Source of the DNA: Pluralibacter gergoviae ATCC 33028 = NBRC 105706
GTDB taxonomy: Bacteria > Pseudomonadota > Gammaproteobacteria > Enterobacterales > Enterobacteriaceae
Length of the DNA: 64,000 nt
Assembly (NCBI RefSeq): GCF_001598855.1
Contig: NZ_BCZS01000010.1
Coordinates: forward strand, 1 to 64,000
Direction: 5' to 3'
Position numbers and translations under genes: made by a program. Below the pieces are notes generated by a model. The model was not told the DNA's origin, searched no databases, and saw only the letters and a list, made by a program, of their open reading frames with translations. Below, in pieces: positions 1-8,761 of the stretch; position 1 is the first letter of the stretch; each line of letters begins with the position of its first letter.

Positions 1-2
1 TT

Positions 3-75
3 CTTGACGTGTCTAGTGTCAAGGATCACCCCCGTTTGTTGCCTGTTTAACATCGCAACGTGCGGGGGTTTTCTC
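3..75 (+). terminator. Two consecutive hairpins, possible terminator of an upstream transcript
   Basis: A 6-bp stem (CTTGAC 3-8 with GTCAAG 18-23) is followed by a longer imperfect hairpin. ACCCCCG (28-34) and GTTGC (38-42) pair with GCAAC (55-59) and CGGGGGT (63-69), and TTTTCT follows. This is terminator-like for a transcript entering from the left edge, or the 3' end of a small RNA. I see no convincing gene in bases 1-314. Confidence 0.4.
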
Positions 76-314
76 TATCTAGCGCAAGAAGCCGCGAGAG
101 AAAGATCCCCCGCGTCGCTGCACCTGCCGGTAAAAAACCGGCGCGGTTATCATGTCGGGGAGCGCGGCGGCGATCAACGCCTGGCAACCAATTATCCGAG
201 TCCGTTTCAGTACATCTTTCCTGCGCGCCCTGTGGGGGTTTTTCCCCCGCTGACTGACTGCACCTGCTTATCCCTCCTCCCTTACAGTGTGGCCTGACAT
301 CCATAACGCTAACG

Positions 315-1643
315 ATGAAGGTCATGTTTATGTGCAAGATGAAAAGCGAACTCTGTCTCCTCGCCCTCTGCCTGGGCTTCAGTCTGAATGCCGGCGCGGC
401 GCAGCCCGCCGGTAACTGCGGCGTACCGCAGCTGGCCACCTGCCCGCAGCCGGTGGACGATAGTCTGCCCGATGTTAAGGAGATGCTGACCTGGGACGGG
501 CAGCAGCGCATCGTCGGCTTTCGCAACGACTACCGGTCTTATCGCGGTGATGTTTTCAAAGCCGCAGTCCCCCGGCCAATCCCGCGACTTTCCCGCTCCC
601 TGAGCGCGGCGACCTATGACTACCACGGCCAGCGCTACGGTCTGCAGGAGTACATCAGCCGCAATAATGTCACCGGTATGATGGTGATTAAGGACGGTAA
701 GATCGCCTGGCAGTATTACGGCGGCGGCAACACGCCGACCACGCTCTGGACCTCGCGGTCGGTAGGAAAGTCAGTCGTTTCCACACTGGTGGGGGCGGCG
801 GTAAAAGAGGGGAAAATTGCCTCGCTTGATGATGAAATCGTCAAATATAACCCTGCCGTCAGGGGAACGGCCTGGGAACACGTTACCGTCCGCCAGCTGA
901 TGCAGCATACCTCCGGCGTGAAGTGGAGCGAAGATTACACTAATCCTCAGTCTGACTTCGCAAAGCTAACCCAGTGCGAGGCGAATGCGGGCACCTACGC
1001 CTGCGTAAATGCCCTGGTGAACGATCCGCAGCGGCAGGCTTACGCCAGGCCGGGCGAGGCGTGGTCCTACTCTTCGGGCGGCGCCTGGCTGCTGGGCGAT
1101 ACGCTGGAAAAAGCGACCGGCAAATCGCTGGCGCAGTACCTGCAGGAAAAGATCTGGCAGCCCTATGGCATGACGCATGACGGCGTCTGGCACAGCTATC
1201 AGCCCGGCAGGCACGACGTCGGGGCCCACGGTTTTAACGCCACGCTGGAGGACTGGGGCAAGTTCGGCCTGTTTATTATGAACAACGGCGTGCTGCCGGA
1301 CGGTACGAAAGTGCTGCCGGACGGCTGGGTGAAGGCGGCGCGGAGCTGGAGCACCGCCGACAAATCCGTCACCGCGGGCCATCCCGACGGCAGCTATGGC
1401 TACCAGTGGTGGAATAACAGCGTGCCGGTCACTGCCCGGAACGTTGGCCCGGTGAAGGGACTTGAGAGTCAGGATACGATGTGGGCGCTGGGGATCTTCG
1501 GGCAGATTATCGCCGTAAATCAGAAAGAGAAGCTGGTCATCGTTCAGTGGTCGGTCTGGCCGAAGGCGGAGCCGTCGTTCAGCGCCCAGCCGCTGGAGGC
1601 CTCGCTGATGTTTAACGCTATCGCCAACGCGCTGGCGAAATAA
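315..1643 (+). CDS. Exported serine hydrolase of the beta-lactamase/esterase fold
   Basis: About 442 residues in the class C beta-lactamase-like serine hydrolase family (esterases, DD-peptidases, 6-aminohexanoate-dimer hydrolase relatives). An N-terminal hydrophobic signal peptide with a likely cleavage near AGA-AQ indicates export to the periplasm. The nucleophile motif SVGK (Ser149, Lys152) and a YSS motif (Tyr252) stand in for the Ser-x-x-Lys and Tyr-x-Asn motifs of the family. Several in-frame ATGs (315, 324, 330, 339) are possible starts; 330 has an AAGG 8 bases upstream and 339 gives the most typical signal peptide. The gene stands alone ahead of nlpA. The substrate is unknown and nothing in the sequence shows it degrades beta-lactams. 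Confidence 0.75.
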   Translation: MKVMFMCKMKSELCLLALCLGFSLNAGAAQPAGNCGVPQLATCPQPVDDSLPDVKEMLTWDGQQRIVGFRNDYRSYRGDVFKAAVPRPIPRLSRSLSAATYDYHGQRYGLQEYISRNNVTGMMVIKDGKIAWQYYGGGNTPTTLWTSRSVGKSVVSTLVGAAVKEGKIASLDDEIVKYNPAVRGTAWEHVTVRQLMQHTSGVKWSEDYTNPQSDFAKLTQCEANAGTYACVNALVNDPQRQAYARPGEAWSYSSGGAWLLGDTLEKATGKSLAQYLQEKIWQPYGMTHDGVWHSYQPGRHDVGAHGFNATLEDWGKFGLFIMNNGVLPDGTKVLPDGWVKAARSWSTADKSVTAGHPDGSYGYQWWNNSVPVTARNVGPVKGLESQDTMWALGIFGQIIAVNQKEKLVIVQWSVWPKAEPSFSAQPLEASLMFNAIANALAK

Positions 1644-1648
1644 GCGCT

Positions 1649-1687
1649 GCGCCCTTCGCCAGCCGGCGGAGGGCGCTTATCACTTTT
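1649..1687 (+). terminator. Hairpin after the serine hydrolase
   Basis: GCGCCCT (1649-1655) pairs with AGGGCGC (1670-1676), with an inner GCC/GGC stem, followed by an interrupted T-rich stretch. A weak intrinsic terminator just past the stop codon. Confidence 0.5.
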
Positions 1688-1795
1688 TAGGCAATTTGGT
1701 TATCGCTCATTCCTTTTCGTTGTAAACCCCCGGGTGCCAAAGTCGCTATAGTCAATCACTACGGGATCGTACTGTTTTCAATAAGGAATGCTGGC

Positions 1796-2608
1796 GTGAA
1801 ACTCTCTTTATCTTATCCTGGCGCCCTCCTGCTGGCGGGGCTGCTGCTGGTGGGCTGCGATCGGCAAAGCGGTGATGCGCACTCGATTAAAGTGGGCGTT
1901 ATCAACGGCGCCGAGCAGGACGTGGCCGAGGTCGCTAAAAAAGTGGCCAAAGACAAATATGGACTCGATGTCGAGCTGGTGGGCTTCAGCGGATCGCTGC
2001 TGCCAAACGACGCGACCAATGCCGGTGAGCTGGATGCCAACGTCTTTCAGCACCGCCCGTTCCTCGAACAAGATAATAAGGCCCACGGCTATCGCCTGGT
2101 GGCGGTCGGCAATACCTTCGTATTTCCGATGGCGGGCTATTCGCGCAAAATGAAGTCGATATCGGAGCTGAAAGAGGGCGCAACAGTCGCGATCCCCAAT
2201 GACCCGACCAACCTTGGCCGCGCCCTGCTGCTATTGCAAAAAGAGAAGCTGATAACGCTCAAGCCGGGAAAAGGGCTGCTACCTACCGCCGTTGACATCA
2301 GCGACAATCCGCACCGGCTGAACATCATGGAGCTTGAGGGCGCCCAGCTGCCGCGGGTGCTCGACGATCCGAAAGTGGACATTGCCATTATCAGCACCAC
2401 CTACATTCAGCAAACCGGCATGTCGCCGGTGCGCGACAGCATCTTTATCGAGGATAAAAACTCGCCTTACGTTAATATTGTCGCGGCGCGCGAGGACAAT
2501 AAAGATGCGGAAAACGTGAAAGAGTTTATTAAGGCCTATCAGTCGCCGGAGGTGGCGCGGGCCGCAGAGCGTATTTTTAACGGCGGGGCCGTGCCCGGCT
2601 GGCAGTGA
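1796..2608 (+). CDS. nlpA: NlpA lipoprotein-28, MetQ-family substrate-binding lipoprotein
   Basis: 270 residues, closely matching what I recall of E. coli NlpA, including the stretch around VGVINGAEQDVAEVAKKVAK. The lipobox LVGC ends a short signal peptide, so the protein should be lipid-anchored. NlpA is an inner-membrane lipoprotein of the NlpA/MetQ family of methionine-binding proteins; it has a minor role in methionine uptake and no dedicated transporter genes lie beside it here. The start is GTG at 1796 with AGGA at 1783-1786. An ATG at 1788 would give only a three-codon frame (ATG CTG GCG TGA) whose stop overlaps the GTG. In E. coli nlpA also lies near selC, so this is backbone. Confidence 0.93.
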   Translation: MKLSLSYPGALLLAGLLLVGCDRQSGDAHSIKVGVINGAEQDVAEVAKKVAKDKYGLDVELVGFSGSLLPNDATNAGELDANVFQHRPFLEQDNKAHGYRLVAVGNTFVFPMAGYSRKMKSISELKEGATVAIPNDPTNLGRALLLLQKEKLITLKPGKGLLPTAVDISDNPHRLNIMELEGAQLPRVLDDPKVDIAIISTTYIQQTGMSPVRDSIFIEDKNSPYVNIVAAREDNKDAENVKEFIKAYQSPEVARAAERIFNGGAVPGWQ

Positions 2609-2629
2609 GAGCGTCACCTGTAGCGATAA

Positions 2630-2660
2630 GGGCCAGCGGGATGCTGGCCCGTTTTTATTT
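2630..2660 (+). terminator. Intrinsic terminator after nlpA
   Basis: GGGCCAGC (2630-2637) pairs perfectly with GCTGGCCC (2643-2650), followed by GTTTTTATTT. A strong Rho-independent terminator. Confidence 0.85.
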
Positions 2661-2722
2661 CCATATCACGCAGCCCGCCAGCCACTCTTTATAAACATCA
2701 CAGCGACGCGGAGTTGGGAGAC

Positions 2723-3916
2723 TTAAGCCTCTTTGCTTCTCCACGCCTGCGGATAGCCATTTGGCCCAAAGCGCAGCGTCAGCAGCATCAGGCCCGCCAC
2801 GCAGGCGGCGTGGAAGCCCCAGTCCAGCAGGTAATCACCGCTTGCGCTGCGCAAAATCCCCGACAACCACGGCGACAGCCCGGCAATAATAAACCCGGCT
2901 CCCTGCATAAACGCCGCCAGCCGACCGCCAACTGCCGGATGTGCGGCGTGATCGAGCGCGAGTACCAGGCAGAGCGGGAAAGCGCCGCCGAGGCCGAGAC
3001 CGCATATTATCGCCCACGCCGCGGGCAGCGTCTGCGGGCAGAAGATAAGTCCGCAAAACCCGACCAGCTGCAGCGCCAGCGCAAGCAATAGCAGCCTGCG
3101 CCTGTCCTCATGGCGGGCGAGCATCGGCAGCAGCAGCGCGCCGGCGGTTTGTCCGAGAGTCATCAGCGCCAGCAGGCTGCCGCTGTACTGGGGCGTGCTG
3201 CCGAGCTGAATATAGTAGGGCGGAAGCCACGCAATGAGGCTGGCGTAGCCGCCGTTAATGGCGCCGAAATAGAGGCCGAGCGTCCAGGTACGCGGATGCC
3301 GGGAGATGCGGATCGCCGCCGTGCCGACGCCGCGGGCAGGTTCGGTAAGGTGACGACTTTGATACCACCACCCCAGCAGGGCCACGGCGGCAGGCAGCGC
3401 CCACCATGCCAGAGCGCGGTACCAGAACTCGCTGTGTCCGGCGATCCACGGCGTCAGCGCCGCGCCGAGGCCGCCGCCGCCCATCAGCGCCGCCGACCAC
3501 AGGCCCATCACCGGCGGCATGTGGCGCTGGAAAAGATGTTTGATCAGGGCCGGCATAATGGTCTGAATAACGCCGATACCAATGCCGCCCAGCAGGGCGC
3601 TGGTCAGGAGCATCGCGCTATTCGGCGCCATTTCGCGCGCCAGGGCGCCGAGAATGATCATCGCCAGGCTCAGCGCCACACCCGCACGCTGGCTGAGCAG
3701 GCCGTTAACCCAGCTTCCCGCCAGCGCCATCACGCCCATGGCAACTACCGGCAGAGCGGTGAGCAGAGAAGCCGTCACAAAGCTCATGCCCGTGGCGCGG
3801 CGAAGCTCCGGCAGCAGCGGGCCGACGGAGGTGAGCAGCGGCCGCATATTGATGCCGACCAGCACCAGAACCAGCAGCATCAGTAGTCGATGTCTTGCCG
3901 GCGCGTGGGAAACCAT
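2723..3916 (-). CDS. cynX: CynX-type MFS transporter, probable cyanate porter
   Basis: 397 residues, strongly hydrophobic with about 12 membrane segments, opening with a motif typical of the CynX/NimT branch of the major facilitator superfamily (GINMRPLLTSVGPLLPEL). CynX accompanies cyanase and carbonic anhydrase in the E. coli cynTSX operon and is taken to be a cyanate transporter; its exact substrate is less well proven than the enzymes. The start is supported by AAGGAGAG 4 bases upstream. It follows cynS on the same strand, but a strong hairpin with seven T residues lies in the 57-base gap (3934-3966), so its expression is probably lower than that of cynTS. Confidence 0.85.
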   Translation of the reverse strand: MVSHAPARHRLLMLLVLVLVGINMRPLLTSVGPLLPELRRATGMSFVTASLLTALPVVAMGVMALAGSWVNGLLSQRAGVALSLAMIILGALAREMAPNSAMLLTSALLGGIGIGVIQTIMPALIKHLFQRHMPPVMGLWSAALMGGGGLGAALTPWIAGHSEFWYRALAWWALPAAVALLGWWYQSRHLTEPARGVGTAAIRISRHPRTWTLGLYFGAINGGYASLIAWLPPYYIQLGSTPQYSGSLLALMTLGQTAGALLLPMLARHEDRRRLLLLALALQLVGFCGLIFCPQTLPAAWAIICGLGLGGAFPLCLVLALDHAAHPAVGGRLAAFMQGAGFIIAGLSPWLSGILRSASGDYLLDWGFHAACVAGLMLLTLRFGPNGYPQAWRSKEA

Positions 3917-3933
3917 AAACTCTCCTTAGAAAG

Positions 3934-3966
3934 CAAAAAAAGACGATACGCCTTTGCGTATCGTCT
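3934..3966 (-). terminator. Intrinsic terminator inside the cyn operon, between cynS and cynX
   Basis: Read on the minus strand, an 11-bp perfect stem (AGACGATACGC at 3941-3951 pairing with GCGTATCGTCT at 3956-3966) with a four-base loop is followed by seven T residues. It begins 8 bases after the cynS stop codon and ends about 18 bases before the cynX start. Confidence 0.85.
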
Positions 3967-3973
3967 CGCCGCA

Positions 3974-4444
3974 TCAGAACGGCTTCGTCGGCAGGTATTT
4001 GCCGTCAAGTGTGATCACGGCCCGCTCTCCGCCCTCCGGGTCGGCCACTTTTTTCACATCCAGTTTGAAATTGATGGCGCTGATAATGCCGTCGCCGAAC
4101 TTCTCATGCACCAGCGCCTTCAGGGTAGTGCCGTAGACCTGCAGGATCTCATAGAAGCGGTAGATGGTCGGGTCGGTGGGCACCCTGTCCTCAATGCTGC
4201 CGCGCAGCGGGATGCTCTGGAGCAGCAGAACGGCGTCTTCATCCAGCGCCAGCTTGGCCCCGACCAGGCGAGCCGCATCGGCGGGCAGGGCGTGCTGGCC
4301 CAGCAGAGCGGCGGTGACGAACGCTTCTGACAGCCCGGTACCGTCTGCCAGTTCGGCAAAGGAGAGATCTTTTCTGGCTTTGGCCAGCAGGATCTGGTCG
4401 GCCAGGGCCAGGCGAATATCGCGATTAATTTGCGACTGAATCAT
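3974..4444 (-). CDS. cynS: Cyanate hydratase (cyanase)
   Basis: 156 residues, exactly the family length. Cyanase converts cyanate and bicarbonate to ammonia and CO2 through carbamate. The catalytic residues known from the E. coli enzyme are at the same positions: Arg96, Glu99 and Ser122. The N-terminal helical domain and the C-terminal catalytic domain (around [10 protein letters not shown]) are both present. The ATG at 4444 begins MIQSQINRD, the normal N-terminus; a longer open frame runs upstream into cynT but is not used. cynT lies 19 bases upstream on the same strand and supplies bicarbonate. Cytoplasmic decamer in the family. Confidence 0.97.
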   Translation of the reverse strand: MIQSQINRDIRLALADQILLAKARKDLSFAELADGTGLSEAFVTAALLGQHALPADAARLVGAKLALDEDAVLLLQSIPLRGSIEDRVPTDPTIYRFYEILQVYGTTLKALVHEKFGDGIISAINFKLDVKKVADPEGGERAVITLDGKYLPTKPF

Positions 4445-4463
4445 ATAAACCTCCGGTAGTAGA

Positions 4464-5117
4464 TTAAACGTGGGCACTCTGCGGCACGGCGCGGGTACCC
4501 GGGTTTTCGGCCAGGGAGACAAATTGCCGGCGCAGGCCGTCATAGGCCGTAATATCACCGCTTTCGATGTCATATACCCAGCCGTGCAGCGCAATGCGCC
4601 CCTCCTCCAGCGCCAGGCGCACCGAGGGATGGGTCTGGATATTTGCCAGCTGAGCAATGACGTTTTCCCGCACCATCGAATGCACTTTTTCGTGCGCCGA
4701 GCGGTGTTGTTTGGCTTCATTCACAATACGGGCCGAATCCGCATAGCGCAGCCAGTGGCCGACGGCGGGCATATTGTCCATGCAGTGGCACCCCGCGATA
4801 GCGGTCATGGCGCCGCAGTCGGAGTGGCCGCAGATAACGATATCGCTGACCCGCAGCGCCGAGACGGCATACTCAACCGAGGCGGTGACGCCGCCCGGCT
4901 CCGGCCCGTAAGAGGGGACGATGTTGCCGGCATTGCGGATCACGAACAGATCGCCCGGTTCGCGCTGGGTGACCAGTTCCGGCACCAGCCGGCTGTCCGA
5001 GCAGGAAATAAAAAGGGCCCGCGGACTCTGCTGGTTGGCCAGCCGCTTAAACAGCCCGGCGCGTTCGGGAAAAACGCTGCGCTGAAATTTCAGAAAACCG
5101 TCAATAATGTCTTTCAT
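4464..5117 (-). CDS. cynT: Beta-class carbonic anhydrase of the cyanate operon
   Basis: 217 residues (E. coli CynT has 219). The zinc-site residues Cys39, Asp41, Arg43, His98 and Cys101 of beta-carbonic anhydrases are all visible (SCSDSR and CGHSDCG). It regenerates bicarbonate lost as CO2 during cyanate breakdown. The start at 5117 ([12 protein letters not shown]) matches the family N-terminus; an upstream in-frame ATG at 5171 would add 18 unrelated residues. First gene of cynTS, transcribed away from cynR, from which it is separated by about 108 bases that should hold the CynR-controlled promoter. Confidence 0.96.
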   Translation of the reverse strand: MKDIIDGFLKFQRSVFPERAGLFKRLANQQSPRALFISCSDSRLVPELVTQREPGDLFVIRNAGNIVPSYGPEPGGVTASVEYAVSALRVSDIVICGHSDCGAMTAIAGCHCMDNMPAVGHWLRYADSARIVNEAKQHRSAHEKVHSMVRENVIAQLANIQTHPSVRLALEEGRIALHGWVYDIESGDITAYDGLRRQFVSLAENPGTRAVPQSAHV

Positions 5118-5225
5118 TGTGACTCCTCCGCACCCTGTGCCATGCGAAGCAGAGTACCCGGCCCTTTCCATAAGGTAAAATATCCATTTATAATCAAGTC
5201 TATTGGTTATGCTTATGGGTTGGCG

Positions 5226-6110
5226 ATGCTACTACGACATATCACCTATTTTCTGGCCGTGGCGGAACACCGCGGATTTACCCGGGCGGCCCAGGCGCTG
5301 CACGTTTCCCAGCCCGCGCTCTCCCAGCAGATTGGGCAGCTTGAGGCTTCTCTGGGCGCACAGCTGTTCGACCGCAGCGGGCGGCAGATCCGCCTGACCG
5401 ATGCCGGTGAGATCTATATGGGCTATGCCAGGGAAGCGCTCCGGGCGCTGAAGGCGGGCAGCCGCGCCATTCACGATGTCGAAGATCTCACCTGCGGCAC
5501 GCTCAGGGTGGGCGTGACGCCAACCTTTACCGCCTATCTCACCGGCCCCCTGCTGGCGGCATTTCACCTCCGCTATCCCGGCGTCACTCTGCAACTGCGT
5601 GAAATGTCTCAGGAATCTATCGAGATGTTACTGGAGCGCGATGAGCTGGATATCGGGATTGCTTTTGCGCAGGTGAATACCGCTGAGATAGAGGCCAGTC
5701 CGCTGCTGACGGAAACGCTGGCGCTGGTCGTGGCAAACCACCATCCTCTTGCGGGCCGGGAGGCTGTCGATCTCCAGCATCTTAAAGAGGAGAAGTTTGT
5801 CCTGCTGAGCGGCGAGTTCGCTACCCGGGAGCAGATCGACCGCTTCAGCCATCAGGCCGGCCTGCATCTTGCGGTGGCGATGGAGGTGAACGCCATCAGC
5901 GCCGTGCTGGAGATGGTGCGTCGCACCGGCCTGGCGACGCTTCTCCCGGCGGCGATTGCCGCTCAGCGGGAGGGCATTGCGGCGATTACGCTTTCTCCGC
6001 CGCTGCTGGAAAGAACGGCGGTGCTGCTGCGGCGCAAAGGGAGCTGGCAAACCGCCGCCGCGCGGGCGTTTACGGCCCTCGCCCACGAAAGCGCGGCGGG
6101 CGGTCTCTAA
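5226..6110 (+). CDS. cynR: LysR-family activator of the cyanate operon
   Basis: 294 residues with a LysR winged-helix N-terminus ([19 protein letters not shown]) and a substrate-binding co-inducer domain. The divergent position next to cynT is the same as in E. coli, where CynR activates cynTSX in response to cyanate. The ATG at 5226 ([15 protein letters not shown]) matches the usual LysR N-terminus; the open frame continues far upstream through the antisense of cynT, which is coincidental. Regulation by cyanate is inferred from family and context. Confidence 0.9.
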   Translation: MLLRHITYFLAVAEHRGFTRAAQALHVSQPALSQQIGQLEASLGAQLFDRSGRQIRLTDAGEIYMGYAREALRALKAGSRAIHDVEDLTCGTLRVGVTPTFTAYLTGPLLAAFHLRYPGVTLQLREMSQESIEMLLERDELDIGIAFAQVNTAEIEASPLLTETLALVVANHHPLAGREAVDLQHLKEEKFVLLSGEFATREQIDRFSHQAGLHLAVAMEVNAISAVLEMVRRTGLATLLPAAIAAQREGIAAITLSPPLLERTAVLLRRKGSWQTAAARAFTALAHESAAGGL

Positions 6111-6309
6111 CGTTCACGCAATGAGCAATGGTATGTTGTTATTGTGGCTGTTTAAGTAATAACCTTTTCTCCGGATCCTGCGGCGGCCGCGATGCGGTTT
6201 TTTTCATTGCTTACTGCCGCAAACATATTGCTACCTGAAAGATAAGGGCCGCGCGGTTCTGATATGCTATATCTATCTGCCTATGCCCGTATCTGTTAAG
6301 GAGCACGAC

Positions 6310-6918
6310 ATGCCATTTTTTACCATGAATGAAGATAACGACGATAAAAAGAACGCCGAGGGTGGCGAACCCGCTTTCATCCAGCAAAAACTCCTCTCCT
6401 CGCGCTCAATCGTCATTTCCGGCGAAATCAACCAGGAGCTGGCGCAGAAGGTGGTGACCCAGCTTATTCTGCTGCAGAGCATCAGCGACGAGCCGATCCG
6501 CATCTATCTCAACAGCCAGGGCGGCCACGTTGAAGCGGGCGATACCATTCACGACTTCATCAAGTTTATTCGCCCGGACGTGCACATCATCGGTACCGGC
6601 TGGGTGGCCAGCGCCGGGATCACCATTTTCCTCGCGGCGAAAAAAGAGCACCGCTACTCGCTGCCGAACACCCGCTTTATGATCCACCAGCCGATGGGCG
6701 GCGTGCGCGGCCAGGCGACGGATATCGAAATTGAAGCCCGCGAAATCATCCGCATGCACGACCGCATCAACCGCCTGATCGCCGACGCTACCGGCCAGCC
6801 GCTGGAGCGCGTGAAGAAAGATACCGACCGCAACTTCTGGATGTCGCCGCAGGAAGCGCTCGACTACGGCATTGTCGGTAAACAGATTACTCACTTTGAT
6901 GAGCTGAACGCGGGCTAA
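6310..6918 (+). CDS. Stand-alone ClpP-like serine protease
   Basis: 202 residues of the ClpP fold. The catalytic triad can be read as Ser101 (GWVASAG), His126 (FMIHQPMGG) and Asp171 (KDTDRNFW). The usual ClpP head region and the QxGG stretch before the active site (NSQGGHVEAG) are recognisable, but the sequence differs clearly from housekeeping ClpP and no clpX or clpA gene is adjacent. The start at 6310 has AAGGAG at 6299-6304; an upstream ATG at 6283 would add nine residues. It is monocistronic and ends at a strong terminator. Likely a second ClpP or a related self-compartmentalised peptidase; its partner ATPase and substrates cannot be told from this window. Confidence 0.85.
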   Translation: MPFFTMNEDNDDKKNAEGGEPAFIQQKLLSSRSIVISGEINQELAQKVVTQLILLQSISDEPIRIYLNSQGGHVEAGDTIHDFIKFIRPDVHIIGTGWVASAGITIFLAAKKEHRYSLPNTRFMIHQPMGGVRGQATDIEIEAREIIRMHDRINRLIADATGQPLERVKKDTDRNFWMSPQEALDYGIVGKQITHFDELNAG

Positions 6919-6931
6919 CCGCTGCAGGCAC

Positions 6932-6970
6932 AAAAAACCCACGTCGCACAGGCTTCGTGGGTTTTTTTTT
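6932..6970. terminator. Bidirectional terminator between the clpP-like gene and the antiporter
   Basis: AAAAAACCCACG (6932-6943) pairs perfectly with CGTGGGTTTTTT (6956-6967). A T-run follows on the plus strand and an A-run precedes, so the hairpin can serve both convergent genes. Confidence 0.85.
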
Positions 6971-6981
6971 ACGCCTCTTTG

Positions 6982-8328
6982 TTAGTGGGTCGGGAAGTGC
7001 TTCTCGCCCGGATGGGTCATCTGGAACTCGGTTTCGCGACCGGCCAGGTAGCCGTAGAAGATATAGCCAAACATAGTGATGATGGAGCCGCCGTAAACCG
7101 CGACTTCACCGCAGGCGTACACGCCGTAGATGCTGTAAACCACCGCCACCGTGCCCAGCAGTGAACCGAGAATATACTGCGACTGGGTGACGTGATTTTT
7201 ACGCAGCATCACCTGCAGGCCGGTCATTGCCAGCACGTATGGCACCATGTTGATAAACACCGCCAGGTTAAGCAGCAGGTTGAACTGTTTGAGCAGGTTT
7301 GGCGAAATGGTCATGCTGGCCAGCAGCAGCTCCAGAACCAGCATGATAATCATGCCGGGGATAGGCGCGTTGTCTTTGGTTACTTTGCTGAATACCGCCG
7401 GGAACAGCGTAGTATCGGCCGCCGCCTTCGATACCTGGGCGTTAGTGAACTGCCAGCCCAGCAGAGAACCGATGCAGGCGATAACCGCGAGGGCAGTGAT
7501 AAATTTCCCGACGGCCGGGGAAAACATCATGCTGAACACCAGACCAAACGGCGCGTCAGAGGTGGCAAGCTGCGCATTCGGCACGATACCCTGGATAACC
7601 GAGGTCGAGGCGATATAGACGATGGCTGCGAAGCCAGTGCCGAACAGACAGGCCAGCGGTACGTTGCGCTCCGGATTTTCCACCGTATCGGAGTTGGCGC
7701 CGGCGGACTCGATACCGAGGAAGGCCCACAGGGTCAGCGAGATCCCGGAGGAGATAGCGCTGCCGGTTGCCGCGCCGTGCGGGTTCCATGCGGCCATATA
7801 CAGCTCTGGCTTAAACCAGAACCAGCCGATCACCGACAGACCGGCGACCGGAATAATAATTCCCCACACGGTAATGCTGGAGATGCGTCCGGTAACGCGC
7901 GGCCCCTTGAAGTTGGCCACCATGGTCAGCACCAGAATCGCTACCACCGTCGCAAAGGTATGCATCGGCGAACTTTTTACCCACGGCAAGAAGGGGGCGA
8001 GATAGCCGGCTGCGGAAACGGCGATAGCGACACAGCTGATGACCAGGCAAATATAGTAGGTATAGGATGCGATAAAGAAGGAGGAGGGGCCGTGCGCCTC
8101 GGCGGAGTAGGCGGACATGCCGCCGGCCCGTTTGCAATAGGCCCCGAGTTTCGCAAAAGTATAGGCAATACACATGGAACCCAGCGCGGTAACGATCCAT
8201 GAAAGAATCGAAATTGCGCCGATCTGCGCGAGACTGGCCGGGAGCATAATTATCCCGGAGCCCATCATATTAACTGCGACCAAAATAGTCAGGCCAGTTA
8301 GCCCCATTTTTTTTGATTCACTAGCCAT
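6982..8328 (-). CDS. PotE-like basic amino acid/polyamine antiporter (APC family)
   Basis: 448 residues, about 12 membrane segments. It is clearly in the APC superfamily of precursor/product antiporters (PotE, CadB, AdiC): the first segment carries NMMGSGIIMLP, and later SSITVWGIIIPVAGL and WAFLGIESAGANSDTVENPERNVP closely resemble PotE. It is divergent from an arginine decarboxylase of the AdiA type, so it probably exchanges external arginine for the agmatine made inside. The sequence itself looks nearer PotE than AdiC, so the substrate is an inference from context. A GGAG lies about 9 bases before the start. Confidence 0.85.
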   Translation of the reverse strand: MASESKKMGLTGLTILVAVNMMGSGIIMLPASLAQIGAISILSWIVTALGSMCIAYTFAKLGAYCKRAGGMSAYSAEAHGPSSFFIASYTYYICLVISCVAIAVSAAGYLAPFLPWVKSSPMHTFATVVAILVLTMVANFKGPRVTGRISSITVWGIIIPVAGLSVIGWFWFKPELYMAAWNPHGAATGSAISSGISLTLWAFLGIESAGANSDTVENPERNVPLACLFGTGFAAIVYIASTSVIQGIVPNAQLATSDAPFGLVFSMMFSPAVGKFITALAVIACIGSLLGWQFTNAQVSKAAADTTLFPAVFSKVTKDNAPIPGMIIMLVLELLLASMTISPNLLKQFNLLLNLAVFINMVPYVLAMTGLQVMLRKNHVTQSQYILGSLLGTVAVVYSIYGVYACGEVAVYGGSIITMFGYIFYGYLAGRETEFQMTHPGEKHFPTH

Positions 8329-8371
8329 GTAGATTTACTCCACTCAAGTAAAAGGAGACGAGTTTCTAATT

Positions 8372-8410
8372 AATAGATTGAAATTCACTGAGCGTTGATA
8401 ATTATTCTTT
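8372..8410. promoter_or_regulatory. Candidate tandem ARG boxes near the antiporter gene
   Basis: Two 18-bp sites at 8372-8389 (TAGAT-N4-ATTCA) and 8393-8410 (TTGAT-N4-ATTCT) match the E. coli ARG-box pattern TGAAT-N4-ATTCA at 8/10 and 7/10 core positions. They are separated by 3 bp, the spacing normally seen for paired ARG boxes bound by an ArgR hexamer. Binding is inferred; the region is AT-rich, so chance matches are possible. Confidence 0.45.
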
Positions 8411-8533
8411 AATATTTACCAATGGCTCAGGGAGTCTTGTCAGAAAAATTAAACCACCAGAATCCTCAGGTATGGCTGATGATATTGGAGCGATTTACTT
8501 TCGTCAAACAGCAAATTATTTTTAAATGTTTAA

Positions 8534-8572
8534 ATTGAATGATTATTTCCGTTAGCTGAATAAACATATTAA
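8534..8572. promoter_or_regulatory. Second candidate tandem ARG-box pair
   Basis: Sites at 8534-8551 (TGAAT-N4-ATTTC) and 8555-8572 (TGAAT-N4-ATATT) each have a perfect left half and a poorer right half. They are again exactly 21 bp apart start to start. Weaker than the pair at 8372-8410, but with the same geometry. Confidence 0.35.
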
Positions 8573-8761
8573 AGTCATTTGAAAACAATCTATTGTGTTT
8601 GTTTTTGAAGCGTGGTTAAGTTTTTTTCGCATAAAAATATAGTTTCTTCTTGGCCTTCTGAATAGTTATTTTGATGGCGGAAAATGATTATCTCTGATTA
8701 TTCTTTGGTAATATTTTTGGACTATCCAATTCATTTTTGTTGTTCTATCGTCAGTGCCGTC

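Noticed and set aside
315-1643. Calling the serine hydrolase an antibiotic-resistance beta-lactamase
   Set aside because: It has the fold and the Ser-x-x-Lys motif, but lacks a clear Tyr-x-Asn and Lys-Thr-Gly pattern; esterases and peptidases share this fold.
4470-5225. Long plus-strand open frame running antisense through cynT into cynR
   Set aside because: cynT on the minus strand has all its zinc ligands and family length; cynR has a proper start at 5226.
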